A DNA stretch of 64,000 nucleotides from Kribbella sp. NBC_00382. GTDB taxonomy: Bacteria; Actinomycetota; Actinomycetes; Propionibacteriales; Kribbellaceae. This document shows positions 37,449 through 45,907 of the stretch, piece after piece. Location of the stretch: positions 3,844,001-3,908,000 of the forward strand of contig NZ_CP107954.1 in NCBI RefSeq assembly GCF_036067295.1, read 5' to 3'. Within the stretch, counting starts at the first letter, position 1. Each line of letters opens with the position of its first letter. The notes below the pieces were generated by a model. It saw nothing but the letters and a program-made list of their open reading frames with translations, was not told the origin of the DNA and did not search any database. The translations under genes were made by a program, and so were the position numbers.

Positions 37449-37520
37449 GATTCCTCCGCAGGGTCAGGGGATTACACCGTGAGCCCACCAGACAAAGGTG
37501 AACGCCAGGCAAAGTACGGA

Positions 37521-37574
37521 GTTCGTTCCCTCCGCATGGACGCGCGCTGTTGAGCCCACGCAGAGGGAACGAAC
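37521..37574 (-). terminator. Terminator of the collagenase gene
   Basis: A 12-bp perfect inverted repeat (GTTCGTTCCCTC 37521-37532, GAGGGAACGAAC 37563-37574) starts 3 nt after the collagenase stop and can extend inward through further pairs. It separates the collagenase gene from the lipoprotein gene. Confidence 0.8.
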
Positions 37575-37576
37575 GA

Positions 37577-39877
37577 TCAGTAGCGGCTGCTGACAGTGAC
37601 GCCGTTGCAGCCGGTTGTGCCGGAGAGGCTGATGTAGCTGTAGCCCGCGGGCGGATTGGTGACCGTGATCGACTCGGCGTTGCCGGTGGCGGTCGACCGT
37701 TGGGTATAGGCGGTGGTGGTCGCCCAGGTGCTCTTGTTGTAGTAGAGATCACAGTTGCCGGTACCGCCGCTGGTGGCGATCTGCAGCTGCGCCGTGCCGG
37801 CCGGCAGGTTGATGTAGAAGTAGTCGTAGTTGCCGGTGGTCGTGCCCCGGTTGGCGCGTTGGCAGTTCTTGCCCAGGACACGGACATCGGCGGCGGTGCA
37901 CTCGGGCAAGGTCGTACCGCCTCCGCCGCCACAGTTCCCGGCCCCGCACGCGGACAGCCAGCTGTACCAGTCAGCGTCGTACCGGTTGCCGATGGTGGAG
38001 CTGAGGTAGCTGGCTGCGGCGTTCCAGTTGCCCGACCGGTAGTAGTTCAGGACGGTGGTCATGTCGCTGCGATGTGACTGCAGCATGTAGCGCACGGCCA
38101 GGTAGCCCCACTGGTAGATCCGCGTGGTGTCGTTGCTGTAGGTGGTACCGAACAGCGTGCTGAGCGAGTACGTACGCCGGGCAGCCTCGGTGATCGCCGC
38201 GGTGTAGGTCTCGTTGCGGTAGGAGTAGGACACGTACTCGGCGAACCCCTCGATCCACCAGATCGTTGGGGTGGTGACCCCGGCGTTGAAGTCGCCGGCC
38301 ATGTCGAAGCGACCGTCGAGGTAGTGGGTGTACTCGTGGTTGAGGTTCCAGATCGCGAAGGTCGGGCGCAGCCACTCGGCCTCGTAGGCGATGAAGCGGG
38401 CCTGGTTGCCGACCGCGGCCGGGTCGCCCTCGAGGTACATCCCGCCGTTGTTCGTGTCGATGCCCCACATCGCCCCGGCGTAGGTCTGATAGTCGGTACT
38501 GGAGTTGTAGACGATCACCTCCAGGCTGGTGTTGCGGTCGTTGGCGACCGGGCCGGGGTCGGCGACGATGCCATGGAAGTAGGCATCCTGGCTGGCCAGG
38601 CTGCTGCAGCTCGACGCGAGCTGGGCGGCGGTCATCTCCTGGGCCCGGATGCGCAGGGTCGAGCTGCAGGTGTGGTTGACCGGCAGCACCACCGCGAGCA
38701 GCTTGGCTTGCAGGTTGCAGATGTCGTAGTACGTGCAGTTGGCCTTGTCGTAGTAATCGGCCAGCTCGGCGACGCCGACCCACAGCGGTGCGGTCGGGCC
38801 CTGCAACGACGTCTGCGTGAGCAGGCCCTTCGCGAGCGGACGCACTTTGGCCAGCAGGGCGGAGTACTGGAGGAACCGGGTGAGTTCACGACCGGCGTTC
38901 GAGGTCAGGTAGCTCTGGTCGCCGGACAGCAGATCCTTGTGGCTGGACGCGAAGGAGTACAGGGTGTCGATGACGCTCGGGTCGGCCTGTACTGCCGTCA
39001 CGAACTCCGGCACCTGGTGCCCACGGAACAAGACGTTGTAGACGTTGTTGACCGCGCTGAGCATCCAGTACGACGTGTTGTACGAGTTGTTGTAGCCGGT
39101 CAGCATTCGCTTCACGACGGACAGGTAGCGGGCGTTCTGCGCCGAGCTGTCGATCAGCGTGATCGCCTCGGCGAGGGTCTCGCCGTTGGCATCGCTGACG
39201 TCGAAGGCGTGCGAGTTGGCGAAGAAGGAGTCCAGGCCCGACTGGATCGCGGTACGCAGCGTCGGGCCGTAGGTGCCGACGGTCGACGGGTTGTACCACT
39301 GCACGTAGTAGCCGGCGCGGAGGTACAGGGTCAGTTGGGCGGTACCGGTCGAATTGTTGCCGGGGTAGCTGGAGCCGTTGTCCCGCAGGGCGTACGCGAC
39401 GCTGGTCATCTGAGCCTCGCGGAATGCGTTGTACGCATCCGTGCCGGTCAGGTTGAACAGCGTGTTCACGCAATCGGTCGTCGACGCCTTGATCTGGTTC
39501 ACCAGAGCTTGGCCGGTGCGGCTGGTGAAGTCTGCGACGTTGCAGGTCGCCGCTGCGGCTTTGCGGTCTTGCATGGACGGCCGGGGCTTGGCGGTGACCT
39601 TTGCCGGTACGTCGTAGTCGCGCCGCAGTTCGTGCTTCGAGGCGGGCAGCGGCGGCCGCTGGTTGACCGGCAGCCTCGCATCGGTCGCGTGTGCCGGCTC
39701 GTCGCCCGCTGACGCTGGGCCGCTGGGTCCGGGAGCGACTGCCGCGCTGACTGGAGCTGTGGTTGTTGCTGCTTGTCCCGGACCGGTGTTGAGGGCGATG
39801 CCGGTCAGGGCGATGACGGCGGCGAGGGGGAGTACCAGGGTCTGTCGCCGTAATCGTTGGAGCCGTGGGGTTTTCAT
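37577..39877 (-). CDS. Secreted collagenase-like metalloprotease (M9) with C-terminal PPC domain
   Basis: 766 residues with a signal peptide (about 1-40). The zinc motif is HEYTH at 514-518 within NHEYTHYLDGRF, and WWIEGFAEYVSYSYRN about 28 residues later supplies the third ligand Glu, as in M9 (Vibrio/Clostridium) collagenases. The activator-like N-terminal helical region is present. The last 100 residues (NYDYFYINLPAGTAQLQIATSGG...) form a pre-peptidase C-terminal beta-domain that often binds substrate. ATG 39877 has GGAGGAC upstream. It is divergent from a LysR gene that may control it. Confidence 0.9.
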   Translation of the reverse strand: MKTPRLQRLRRQTLVLPLAAVIALTGIALNTGPGQAATTTAPVSAAVAPGPSGPASAGDEPAHATDARLPVNQRPPLPASKHELRRDYDVPAKVTAKPRPSMQDRKAAAATCNVADFTSRTGQALVNQIKASTTDCVNTLFNLTGTDAYNAFREAQMTSVAYALRDNGSSYPGNNSTGTAQLTLYLRAGYYVQWYNPSTVGTYGPTLRTAIQSGLDSFFANSHAFDVSDANGETLAEAITLIDSSAQNARYLSVVKRMLTGYNNSYNTSYWMLSAVNNVYNVLFRGHQVPEFVTAVQADPSVIDTLYSFASSHKDLLSGDQSYLTSNAGRELTRFLQYSALLAKVRPLAKGLLTQTSLQGPTAPLWVGVAELADYYDKANCTYYDICNLQAKLLAVVLPVNHTCSSTLRIRAQEMTAAQLASSCSSLASQDAYFHGIVADPGPVANDRNTSLEVIVYNSSTDYQTYAGAMWGIDTNNGGMYLEGDPAAVGNQARFIAYEAEWLRPTFAIWNLNHEYTHYLDGRFDMAGDFNAGVTTPTIWWIEGFAEYVSYSYRNETYTAAITEAARRTYSLSTLFGTTYSNDTTRIYQWGYLAVRYMLQSHRSDMTTVLNYYRSGNWNAAASYLSSTIGNRYDADWYSWLSACGAGNCGGGGGTTLPECTAADVRVLGKNCQRANRGTTTGNYDYFYINLPAGTAQLQIATSGGTGNCDLYYNKSTWATTTAYTQRSTATGNAESITVTNPPAGYSYISLSGTTGCNGVTVSSRY

Positions 39878-40003
39878 CAGGTTGTCCTCCGGGGGCGGCA
39901 CGCGAACTGCGTGGCTACGGTGGGCGGCGGGGGTCCGCAACGTTCTCGGAGCGTGCCACCGCGAGCCGTTCCCCGGTCATCCCAACGGCGATAGCCTCAC
40001 GTT

Positions 40004-40966
40004 ATGGATCCCGAGATCCGCCACCTGCGGGCGATTTGTGCGATCGCCGAGGCGGGCAGCGTGACACGAGCCGCCGCACGACTCGGGATCTCCCAGCCGG
40101 CGCTGACCGGCCTCCTGCAGCGCTTCGAACGCTCGCTCGGCGGCCAACTGTTCGAACGCGCCCGTACCGGCGTACGGCCCACTCCACTGGGGGAACGCGC
40201 CCTGCAACGCGCTCGCCTGGTACTGGCCGACATCGACTCCTTCGCCGGCGACCTCACCCTGGCCGCCGCTGCCGGGCCGGCTTTGCTGCACATGGGTACC
40301 GCGCACATGGAATGCGTAGGCACCATCGTCGAGCGCGTCCAGTCAGCCCTGTCCCCGGTAGAGCTCACCGTCCAGGTCGACCCATCCGCCATCAGCCTCG
40401 CCCAGTCGCTGGCACACCACCGTTCCGACTTGGCCGTGATCGGCATGAGCGACGACCACGACGTCCCACTCGCGCCCGACCTAGCCCAGCGCACAATCCT
40501 TCCCCGCCTGCCGTTCTTCATCGCTCTGACCTCGAGCCACCCGCTGGCCGCCCGCGAGGAGATCAACCTCGCCGAACTGGCCAACGAATCCTGGATCAGC
40601 CCACCCGGCGCCGACGACGGCTCTCTAGCCTCCCTCCGCGCCGCCTGCCGCCGAGCCGGCTTCACCCCCAAGATCCGCTACGAAGCCCCCAGCGGCGGCG
40701 GCCGCCAACTAGTCCAATCCGGCCGAGCCGTCCAACTAGTCGAACCCACCTCCGCAGGCGCCCCCGGCCTATCCATCCGCCGCCTAACCGGCGACCCCCT
40801 ACGCGGCCGCCTGATCCTGGCCTGGCGCCGCCCCCGCCTAACCGAAGACCAAATCGAATCCACCTACCTGGCCATAGCCACGTCCTACACCGACCACGCC
40901 CTCCGCAGCCCCACCTACGCCCCCTGGTGGAAAACCCACCCCGAAGTCCACCCCAGAACGAGTTGA
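40004..40966 (+). CDS. LysR-family transcriptional regulator
   Basis: 320 residues. N-terminal winged helix (LRAICAIAEAGSVTRAAARLGISQPALTGLLQRFERSLGGQLFERAR) and a periplasmic-binding-like effector domain. It is divergent from the collagenase gene with a 126-bp shared upstream region, the usual arrangement for a LysR protein and its target. The stop codon directly abuts that of the convergent P-loop gene. Ligand unknown. Confidence 0.92.
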   Translation: MDPEIRHLRAICAIAEAGSVTRAAARLGISQPALTGLLQRFERSLGGQLFERARTGVRPTPLGERALQRARLVLADIDSFAGDLTLAAAAGPALLHMGTAHMECVGTIVERVQSALSPVELTVQVDPSAISLAQSLAHHRSDLAVIGMSDDHDVPLAPDLAQRTILPRLPFFIALTSSHPLAAREEINLAELANESWISPPGADDGSLASLRAACRRAGFTPKIRYEAPSGGGRQLVQSGRAVQLVEPTSAGAPGLSIRRLTGDPLRGRLILAWRRPRLTEDQIESTYLAIATSYTDHALRSPTYAPWWKTHPEVHPRTS

Positions 40967-41563
40967 TCAGCCGGCGACGGTGGCAAGGAGATCCGTGATC
41001 CGCCGTCGAGCCGCCTTGGGATGCAAGGGCTCGCAGCCGGCGTCGACACAGCGCTTCACCACTCGCGGATCGTCTTTCAGCAACAGCAATCCCCGCCGCA
41101 GCAGGGTGAACGGCGGCTTTCGATGCTCCCGCAGATCGCGCTGGAACCGGCGTACGAAGGTGACGATCCGGTGATGCCGCACACAGATCGCCGCAGCCAG
41201 CAACCCACGCTCCCGCAACGCCCCGACGATCTGATCAGCAAAGATGCCCTCAGCAACCACCAACGGCGCCCCACCTGTCTCCACAGGCCGATGCCCGACG
41301 GTCCCATCCGCCGCGATGTCATAAACCGGCATGTCCGCCGCACCCGTTGCGCACAGCAACTCCAACGCCGCGACGGCCCGCTCCCCGTCCCAGGACCCCG
41401 GATCATCCCAATCCACAATCCCCAACGGTGACCGCGGCATCGCCGCGTCATCCCCGTCCCGATAGAAGTCATCGAGCCGCACCACCGGCAACCCGACATT
41501 CTCCGCAAGCCGCGACTTCCCAGCCCCCGAAGGCCCCGCCAGCAACACCACCCGAGCACTCAC
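40967..41563 (-). CDS. Uridine kinase-like P-loop NTPase
   Basis: 198 residues from GTG 41563. Walker A GPSGAGKS, followed by LPVVRLDDFYRDGDD and VDWDDPGSWD, matches the uridine kinase/phosphoribulokinase superfamily; EGIFADQIV and HHRIVTFVRRFQRDLREHRKPP form the lid region. It may phosphorylate a nucleoside or a small alcohol. Upstream in-frame codons reach 41656, but the family normally starts just before the P-loop strand. The start choice is moderately sure. Confidence 0.75.
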   Translation of the reverse strand: MSARVVLLAGPSGAGKSRLAENVGLPVVRLDDFYRDGDDAAMPRSPLGIVDWDDPGSWDGERAVAALELLCATGAADMPVYDIAADGTVGHRPVETGGAPLVVAEGIFADQIVGALRERGLLAAAICVRHHRIVTFVRRFQRDLREHRKPPFTLLRRGLLLLKDDPRVVKRCVDAGCEPLHPKAARRRITDLLATVAG

Positions 41564-41740
41564 CCGAGGATTCTCCCACCGCCCGGCCAGACCCTGGCCC
41601 ACCCCATACACATCCCAGCTCACAGACAGCCCACCTACGCGGTAACAAACTTGCACGGAGCGACAAAAAGTTTCCCACCAAAGCCTGGGTCCAAGAAGTC
41701 ACCGCGACATAGGAGCGGCAAAACACGGGGGGGGGAATTC

Positions 41741-42529
41741 TCAGTCCTGTAAGGCTTTCAGTAGTTGGTTGTGGTGGGTGGTGAACCAGTGGTTGGTTCT
41801 CTCGGTGAGGGTGGATTCTCCGGTGGTCCAGCGTTGGTGGAACCAGGGGTGGCCGGATTCGGCGCCTCGGCGGACGTAGTCCATGCACCAGATGTGGTTG
41901 GCGGCGGCTGCGTCGATCAGGCGGGTGCGGTCGACCCCGGTCAGGCCGTAAGCATCGGCGAAGAGCCGGAGGCGAGCCAGCGATTGGCCTTGGCGAACGT
42001 CATCGATGTCAGCATCAGGACGCAGCGGCGCCCACAACCGGACAGCAGCAGCGACATCCCACAGCGCCGACCCAGGACCGGCAAGATCGAAGTCGATCAG
42101 GGCAACGGCCAGCCCGTCCCGGAAGACGATGTTGTCGAGGTTCGGGTCGTTGTGGCCGACCAGTCCGTCGTCGTACTCCTCGGGCACTCGCTCGGCCCAC
42201 GGATACCCGGACGGGTCGAATCCGAGTACAGCCTCGTGGTACCGCCGTAGCAGGTGCGCGACGCTCTCCAATGCCGCGTCGGTCATCGACCACGAAGGAT
42301 ATGGCGCCCGCACGGTCTCGCCCGGCACGTAGGTCAGTACTTCCCGGCCCTGCTCGTCCACGCCGAGGAAGGCGGGGGATGAGTCGAAGCCGACCTCCTG
42401 GAGATGGTCCAGAAGCGCATGTACGGCAGGACTGCTAGGCCGCAGCGGGCGGCGTACGGTATCGCCGACCCGTACCACCAGGCCACGGTTGGCGGTGCCG
42501 CCGAGCAGGCGGGTCTCGACCTCAGGCAT
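41741..42529 (-). CDS. Aminoglycoside phosphotransferase (APH)-fold kinase
   Basis: 262 residues. The catalytic loop reads GHNDPNLDNIVF (a His-Asn-Asp variant of the HGDxxxxN loop) and the metal site is LIDFDLAGPG, as in APH/choline kinase-like proteins. Many such proteins phosphorylate small metabolites and not antibiotics; there is no evidence for resistance. I chose ATG 42529; ribosome-binding signals are weak at every possible start. It is divergent from the polyol operon, across its operator region. Confidence 0.8.
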   Translation of the reverse strand: MPEVETRLLGGTANRGLVVRVGDTVRRPLRPSSPAVHALLDHLQEVGFDSSPAFLGVDEQGREVLTYVPGETVRAPYPSWSMTDAALESVAHLLRRYHEAVLGFDPSGYPWAERVPEEYDDGLVGHNDPNLDNIVFRDGLAVALIDFDLAGPGSALWDVAAAVRLWAPLRPDADIDDVRQGQSLARLRLFADAYGLTGVDRTRLIDAAAANHIWCMDYVRRGAESGHPWFHQRWTTGESTLTERTNHWFTTHHNQLLKALQD

Positions 42530-42592
42530 CACCGCACAGTGTGGCTGCTGGACCCCGATCCGGCCAGTGCGCCCGAACACCGGACGCAAGGT

Positions 42593-42606
42593 TGCTCAAA
42601 CGAGCA
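42593..42606 (+). promoter_or_regulatory. Upstream operator-like inverted repeat
   Basis: TGCTC-aaac-GAGCA, a 5-bp inverted repeat made of the same TGAGC/GCTCA half-site as the main operator, about 80 bp upstream (centre to centre) of it. Two such sites would allow looping by a tetrameric SorC-type regulator. Confidence 0.4.
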
Positions 42607-42634
42607 CAATGCCGCACACATGGTGACCGAACTC

Positions 42635-42695
42635 TTGACACGCCGCGAAGCCTTCAGGTTCACTCAACGATGAGCAGCGTGCTGCTCATATGAGC
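42635..42695 (+). promoter_or_regulatory. Polyol operon promoter and overlapping palindromic operators
   Basis: TTGACA at 42635-42640 is a good -35 box; the -10 region near 42658-42664 is weak. A 9+9 palindrome ATGAGCAGC-gt-GCTGCTCAT (42670-42689) shares its right arm with a second perfect 12-bp palindrome GCTCATATGAGC (42684-42695). The half-site TGAGC thus occurs three times across the predicted transcription start, fitting control by the SorC-type regulator encoded in the operon. Confidence 0.65.
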
Positions 42696-42725
42696 GAGAG
42701 TCCGCCGATCGCGAAGGAGCAGCCC

Positions 42726-44096
42726 GTGCTGGAACAGCGCAAACGCATCGGAGGTGTGGCGATCGCACTCCTCCTGGTGAGCGGAGTGAGCAGCTGCGCC
42801 GGATGGGGCGGTGGAGGCGGTGGGGGCGGTGGCGCCGACAGCGTCAACGTGCTGATGGTGAACAACCCGCAGATGGTCGACCTGCAGAAGCTGACCGCGG
42901 ACAACTTCACCAAAGAGACCGGCATCAAGGTCAACTACACGGTGCTGCCGGAGAACGACGTCCGGGACAAGATCAGCCAGGAGTTCTCCAGCCAGGCCGG
43001 CCAGTACGACGTGGCCTCGCTGAGCAACTTCGAGATCCCGATCTACGCCAAGAGCAAGTGGATCGCGCCGCTGTCGGACTACATCGCCAAGGACACGGCG
43101 TTCAACCAGGACGACATCCTGAAGCCGATGACCGAGTCGATGTCGGGTGACGACGGCAAGATCTACGGCGAACCGTTCTACGGCGAGTCGTCGTTCCTGA
43201 TGTACCGCAAGGACATCCTTCAGCAAAAGGGCGTCGAGATGCCGGCCAAGCCGACCTGGCAGCAGGTCGCGGACATCGCCGCCAAGGTCGACAACGCCCA
43301 GCCCGGCATGCGTGGCATCTGCCTGCGCGGCCAACCCGGCTGGGGCCAGCTGTTCGCCCCGCTGACGACCGTGGTGAACACCTTCGGCGGCACCTGGTTC
43401 ACCCAGGACTGGCAGGCGAAGGTCAACTCGCCGGAGTTCACCGAGGCGACCAAGTTCTACGTCGACCTCGTCCGCAACCACGGCGAGCTCGGCGCACCGC
43501 AGGCCGGCTTCACCGAATGCCTGAACAACCTCGTCCAGGGCAACGTCGCGATGTGGTACGACGCCACCTCGGCCGCCGGTTCGCTCGAGGCGCCCAACTC
43601 ACCTGTGAAGGGCAAGATGGGGTACGCCCCCGCGCCGGTCGTGAAGACCGACAGCTCCGGCTGGCTGTACGCCTGGTCGTGGAGCATCCAGGAGGCGAGC
43701 AAGAAGAAGGACAACGCCTGGAAGTTCATCTCGTGGGCCTCCAGCAAGCAGTACGAGGAGCTGGTCGGCAAGGAGCTCGGCTGGTCCCGCGTACCGGCAG
43801 GCAAGCGCGCCTCGACGTACGAGAACCCGGAGTACCGCAAGGAGGCGGCGGCCTTCGCCGACCCGACCAAGCAGGCGATCGAGACCGCCGACCCGCGCAA
43901 CCCGGGCGCCCAGCCGCGGCCCGCGATCGGCATTCAATTCATCGACATCCCCGAGTTCCCCGACCTCGGGACCCAGGTGAGCCAGGACGTCAGTTCGGCC
44001 ATCGCCGGCCGGATGAGCGTCGACGAAGCGCTGAAACGTGGGCAGGAACTCGCCGACGACGTAGCCGAGCGCTATCGCGCCAGAGAAGCGAAGTGA
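42726..44096 (+). CDS. Sugar-alcohol ABC transporter substrate-binding lipoprotein
   Basis: 456 residues, family 1 extracellular solute-binding protein. The signal sequence ends in VSSC (Cys24), followed at once by a tract of nine consecutive glycines that forms a flexible tether to the membrane. QYDVASLSNFEIPIYAKSKWIAPL and KFISWASSKQYEELVG are typical of polyol/sugar binders. GTG 42726 is chosen because AAGGAG ends 6 nt before it; the ATG at 42690 lies in the operator. First gene of the operon. Confidence 0.9.
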   Translation: MLEQRKRIGGVAIALLLVSGVSSCAGWGGGGGGGGGADSVNVLMVNNPQMVDLQKLTADNFTKETGIKVNYTVLPENDVRDKISQEFSSQAGQYDVASLSNFEIPIYAKSKWIAPLSDYIAKDTAFNQDDILKPMTESMSGDDGKIYGEPFYGESSFLMYRKDILQQKGVEMPAKPTWQQVADIAAKVDNAQPGMRGICLRGQPGWGQLFAPLTTVVNTFGGTWFTQDWQAKVNSPEFTEATKFYVDLVRNHGELGAPQAGFTECLNNLVQGNVAMWYDATSAAGSLEAPNSPVKGKMGYAPAPVVKTDSSGWLYAWSWSIQEASKKKDNAWKFISWASSKQYEELVGKELGWSRVPAGKRASTYENPEYRKEAAAFADPTKQAIETADPRNPGAQPRPAIGIQFIDIPEFPDLGTQVSQDVSSAIAGRMSVDEALKRGQELADDVAERYRAREAK

Positions 44097-44103
44097 GGCT
44101 GAC

Positions 44104-45054
44104 ATGTCCGTCGACACCGAGGTACGTCCGGGCCGCCACGCGGCCACCCCGCCGAACAAGCCGGGCACGCTGCTGCGCAGCACCGGGGACTGGGCCCGCA
44201 GGGCGCCGCTGCTCCCTGCGCTGGTCTTCATGATCGTCGTCACCCAGCTGCCGTTCGTGGTCACGATCATCACGTCGTTCATGAACTGGAACGCGTACTA
44301 CCCCGACGAGCGCAGCTTCGCCGGCATCGACAACTTCCGCCGGGTCCTCACCGACGCGAACACCCGGCACGCCATCTGGGTGACCGTCCTGCTCACCGCG
44401 GGCGTCGTGCTCATCAGCCTGCTCCTCGGCCTGGGCATCGCCCTCCTGCTCGACCGCAAGTTCCGGGGCCGCGGCGCGGTCCGCACGATGATGATCACGC
44501 CGTTCCTGGTCGTACCGGTCGCGGCGGCCCTGTTGTGGAAGCACGCGCTGTACAACCCGGAGTACGGGCTCTTCAACGGGGTGCTGAAGTGGATCTTCGG
44601 CGACAACGCGCCACAGCCGGACTGGATCAGCAATCAGCCCTTGTGGTCGGTGATCTTCGCGCTGGTCTGGCAGTGGACGCCGTTCATGATGCTGATCATC
44701 CTGGCCGGCCTGCAGAGCCGCCCGCTCGACGTGATCGAGGCGGCCGGTATCGACGGCGCCAGCCAGTGGGACATCTTCCGGTACATGACGCTGCCGCACC
44801 TGCGTCAGTACCTCGAACTGAGCGCGCTGCTCGGCTCGATCTACGTCGTGCAGAACTTCGACGCCGTCTTCACGATCACGTCCGGCGGACTCGGCACGGC
44901 GAACCTGCCGTACACGATCTACCAGACCTTCTACACCGCCCATGACTACGGCCGGGCCTCGGCCGCGGGCGTCATCGTCGTGATCGGCACCATCCTGATC
45001 GCGACCTTCGCGCTCCGCTCGGTGTCCACCCTGTTCAAGGAGGAGGGCCGATGA
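44104..45054 (+). CDS. Sugar-alcohol ABC transporter permease (MalF type)
   Basis: 316 residues and six transmembrane helices. The EAA loop that docks the ATPase is EAAGIDGASQWDIFRYMTLPHL. It pairs with the following permease. No ATPase is encoded in this operon, so a shared MsiK-like ATPase is probably used, as in many actinomycetes. Confidence 0.93.
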   Translation: MSVDTEVRPGRHAATPPNKPGTLLRSTGDWARRAPLLPALVFMIVVTQLPFVVTIITSFMNWNAYYPDERSFAGIDNFRRVLTDANTRHAIWVTVLLTAGVVLISLLLGLGIALLLDRKFRGRGAVRTMMITPFLVVPVAAALLWKHALYNPEYGLFNGVLKWIFGDNAPQPDWISNQPLWSVIFALVWQWTPFMMLIILAGLQSRPLDVIEAAGIDGASQWDIFRYMTLPHLRQYLELSALLGSIYVVQNFDAVFTITSGGLGTANLPYTIYQTFYTAHDYGRASAAGVIVVIGTILIATFALRSVSTLFKEEGR

Positions 45055-45896
45055 GTACCCAACTGGCGCCCGTGACGGGCAAGAAGAACCGCGGCGGCGG
45101 GCTGGCGCTGAGCGCGCTGGCCTGGATCGTGGGCGTGCTGTTCGTGCTGCCGGTGCTCTGGATGGCGCTGACGTCGTTCCACCACGAGGAGGACGCGGCG
45201 AAGAACCCGCCGGACGTCACCGCGCCGCTGACGCTGGACGGCTTCCGCTCGTTCTTCGACTCCGGTCCCTGGCCGTCGATCGCGAACTCGCTCACCGCGA
45301 GCATCCTGTCGACGCTCCTGGTGATCCTGCTGGCCTTCCCGGCGGCGTACGCGCTGTCGATCAAGCCCGTGAAGAAGTGGACCGACGTGATGTTCTTCTT
45401 CCTGTCCACCAAGATGCTGCCGGTGGTCGCGGGTCTGCTGCCGATCTACCTGTTCGCGCAGTTCGCCGGGCTGCTGGACAACATCTGGCTGCTGATCGTG
45501 CTCTACACGTCGATGAACCTGCCGATCGCGGTCTGGATGCTGCGCAGCTTCCTGGCCGAAGTACCGGTCGAGATCCTCGAAGCGGCGTCGGTGGACGGCG
45601 CCGGCCTGGTACGGACGCTGCGCTCGGTGGTCGCACCTGTGGTGATGCCCGGGATCGCGAGTGCGTCCCTGATCTGCTTCATCTTCAGCTGGAACGAACT
45701 GCTCTTCGCCCGGGTCCTCACGGGTACCGTGGCACAGACCGCGCCGGTGTTCCTGACCGGCTTCGTCACCAGCCAGGGCCTGTTCCTCGCGAAGGTCTGC
45801 GCGGCCTCCCTGGTGGTGTCGCTGCCGGTGCTGATCGCCGGGTTCGCGGCCCAGGACAAGCTCGTCCAGGGTCTGTCGCTCGGGGCGGTCAAGTGA
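45051..45896 (+). CDS. Sugar-alcohol ABC transporter permease (MalG type)
   Basis: 281 residues with six helices and an EAA loop (EAASVDGAGLVRTLRSVVAPVVMPG). It overlaps the MalF-type gene by 4 bp and its stop lies within the start region of the dehydrogenase gene. Confidence 0.93.
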   Translation: MSTQLAPVTGKKNRGGGLALSALAWIVGVLFVLPVLWMALTSFHHEEDAAKNPPDVTAPLTLDGFRSFFDSGPWPSIANSLTASILSTLLVILLAFPAAYALSIKPVKKWTDVMFFFLSTKMLPVVAGLLPIYLFAQFAGLLDNIWLLIVLYTSMNLPIAVWMLRSFLAEVPVEILEAASVDGAGLVRTLRSVVAPVVMPGIASASLICFIFSWNELLFARVLTGTVAQTAPVFLTGFVTSQGLFLAKVCAASLVVSLPVLIAGFAAQDKLVQGLSLGAVK

Positions 45897-45907
45897 CGGA
45901 GGCAACG

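Noticed and set aside
41741..42529. Aminoglycoside resistance gene
   Set aside because: Only the general APH fold is visible, with a variant catalytic loop (HND); no resistance-specific motif or mobile context is seen.
42570..42725. Start of the polyol binding protein at the ATG 42690
   Set aside because: That ATG is within the palindromic operator and has no ribosome-binding site; GTG 42726 has a clear one.
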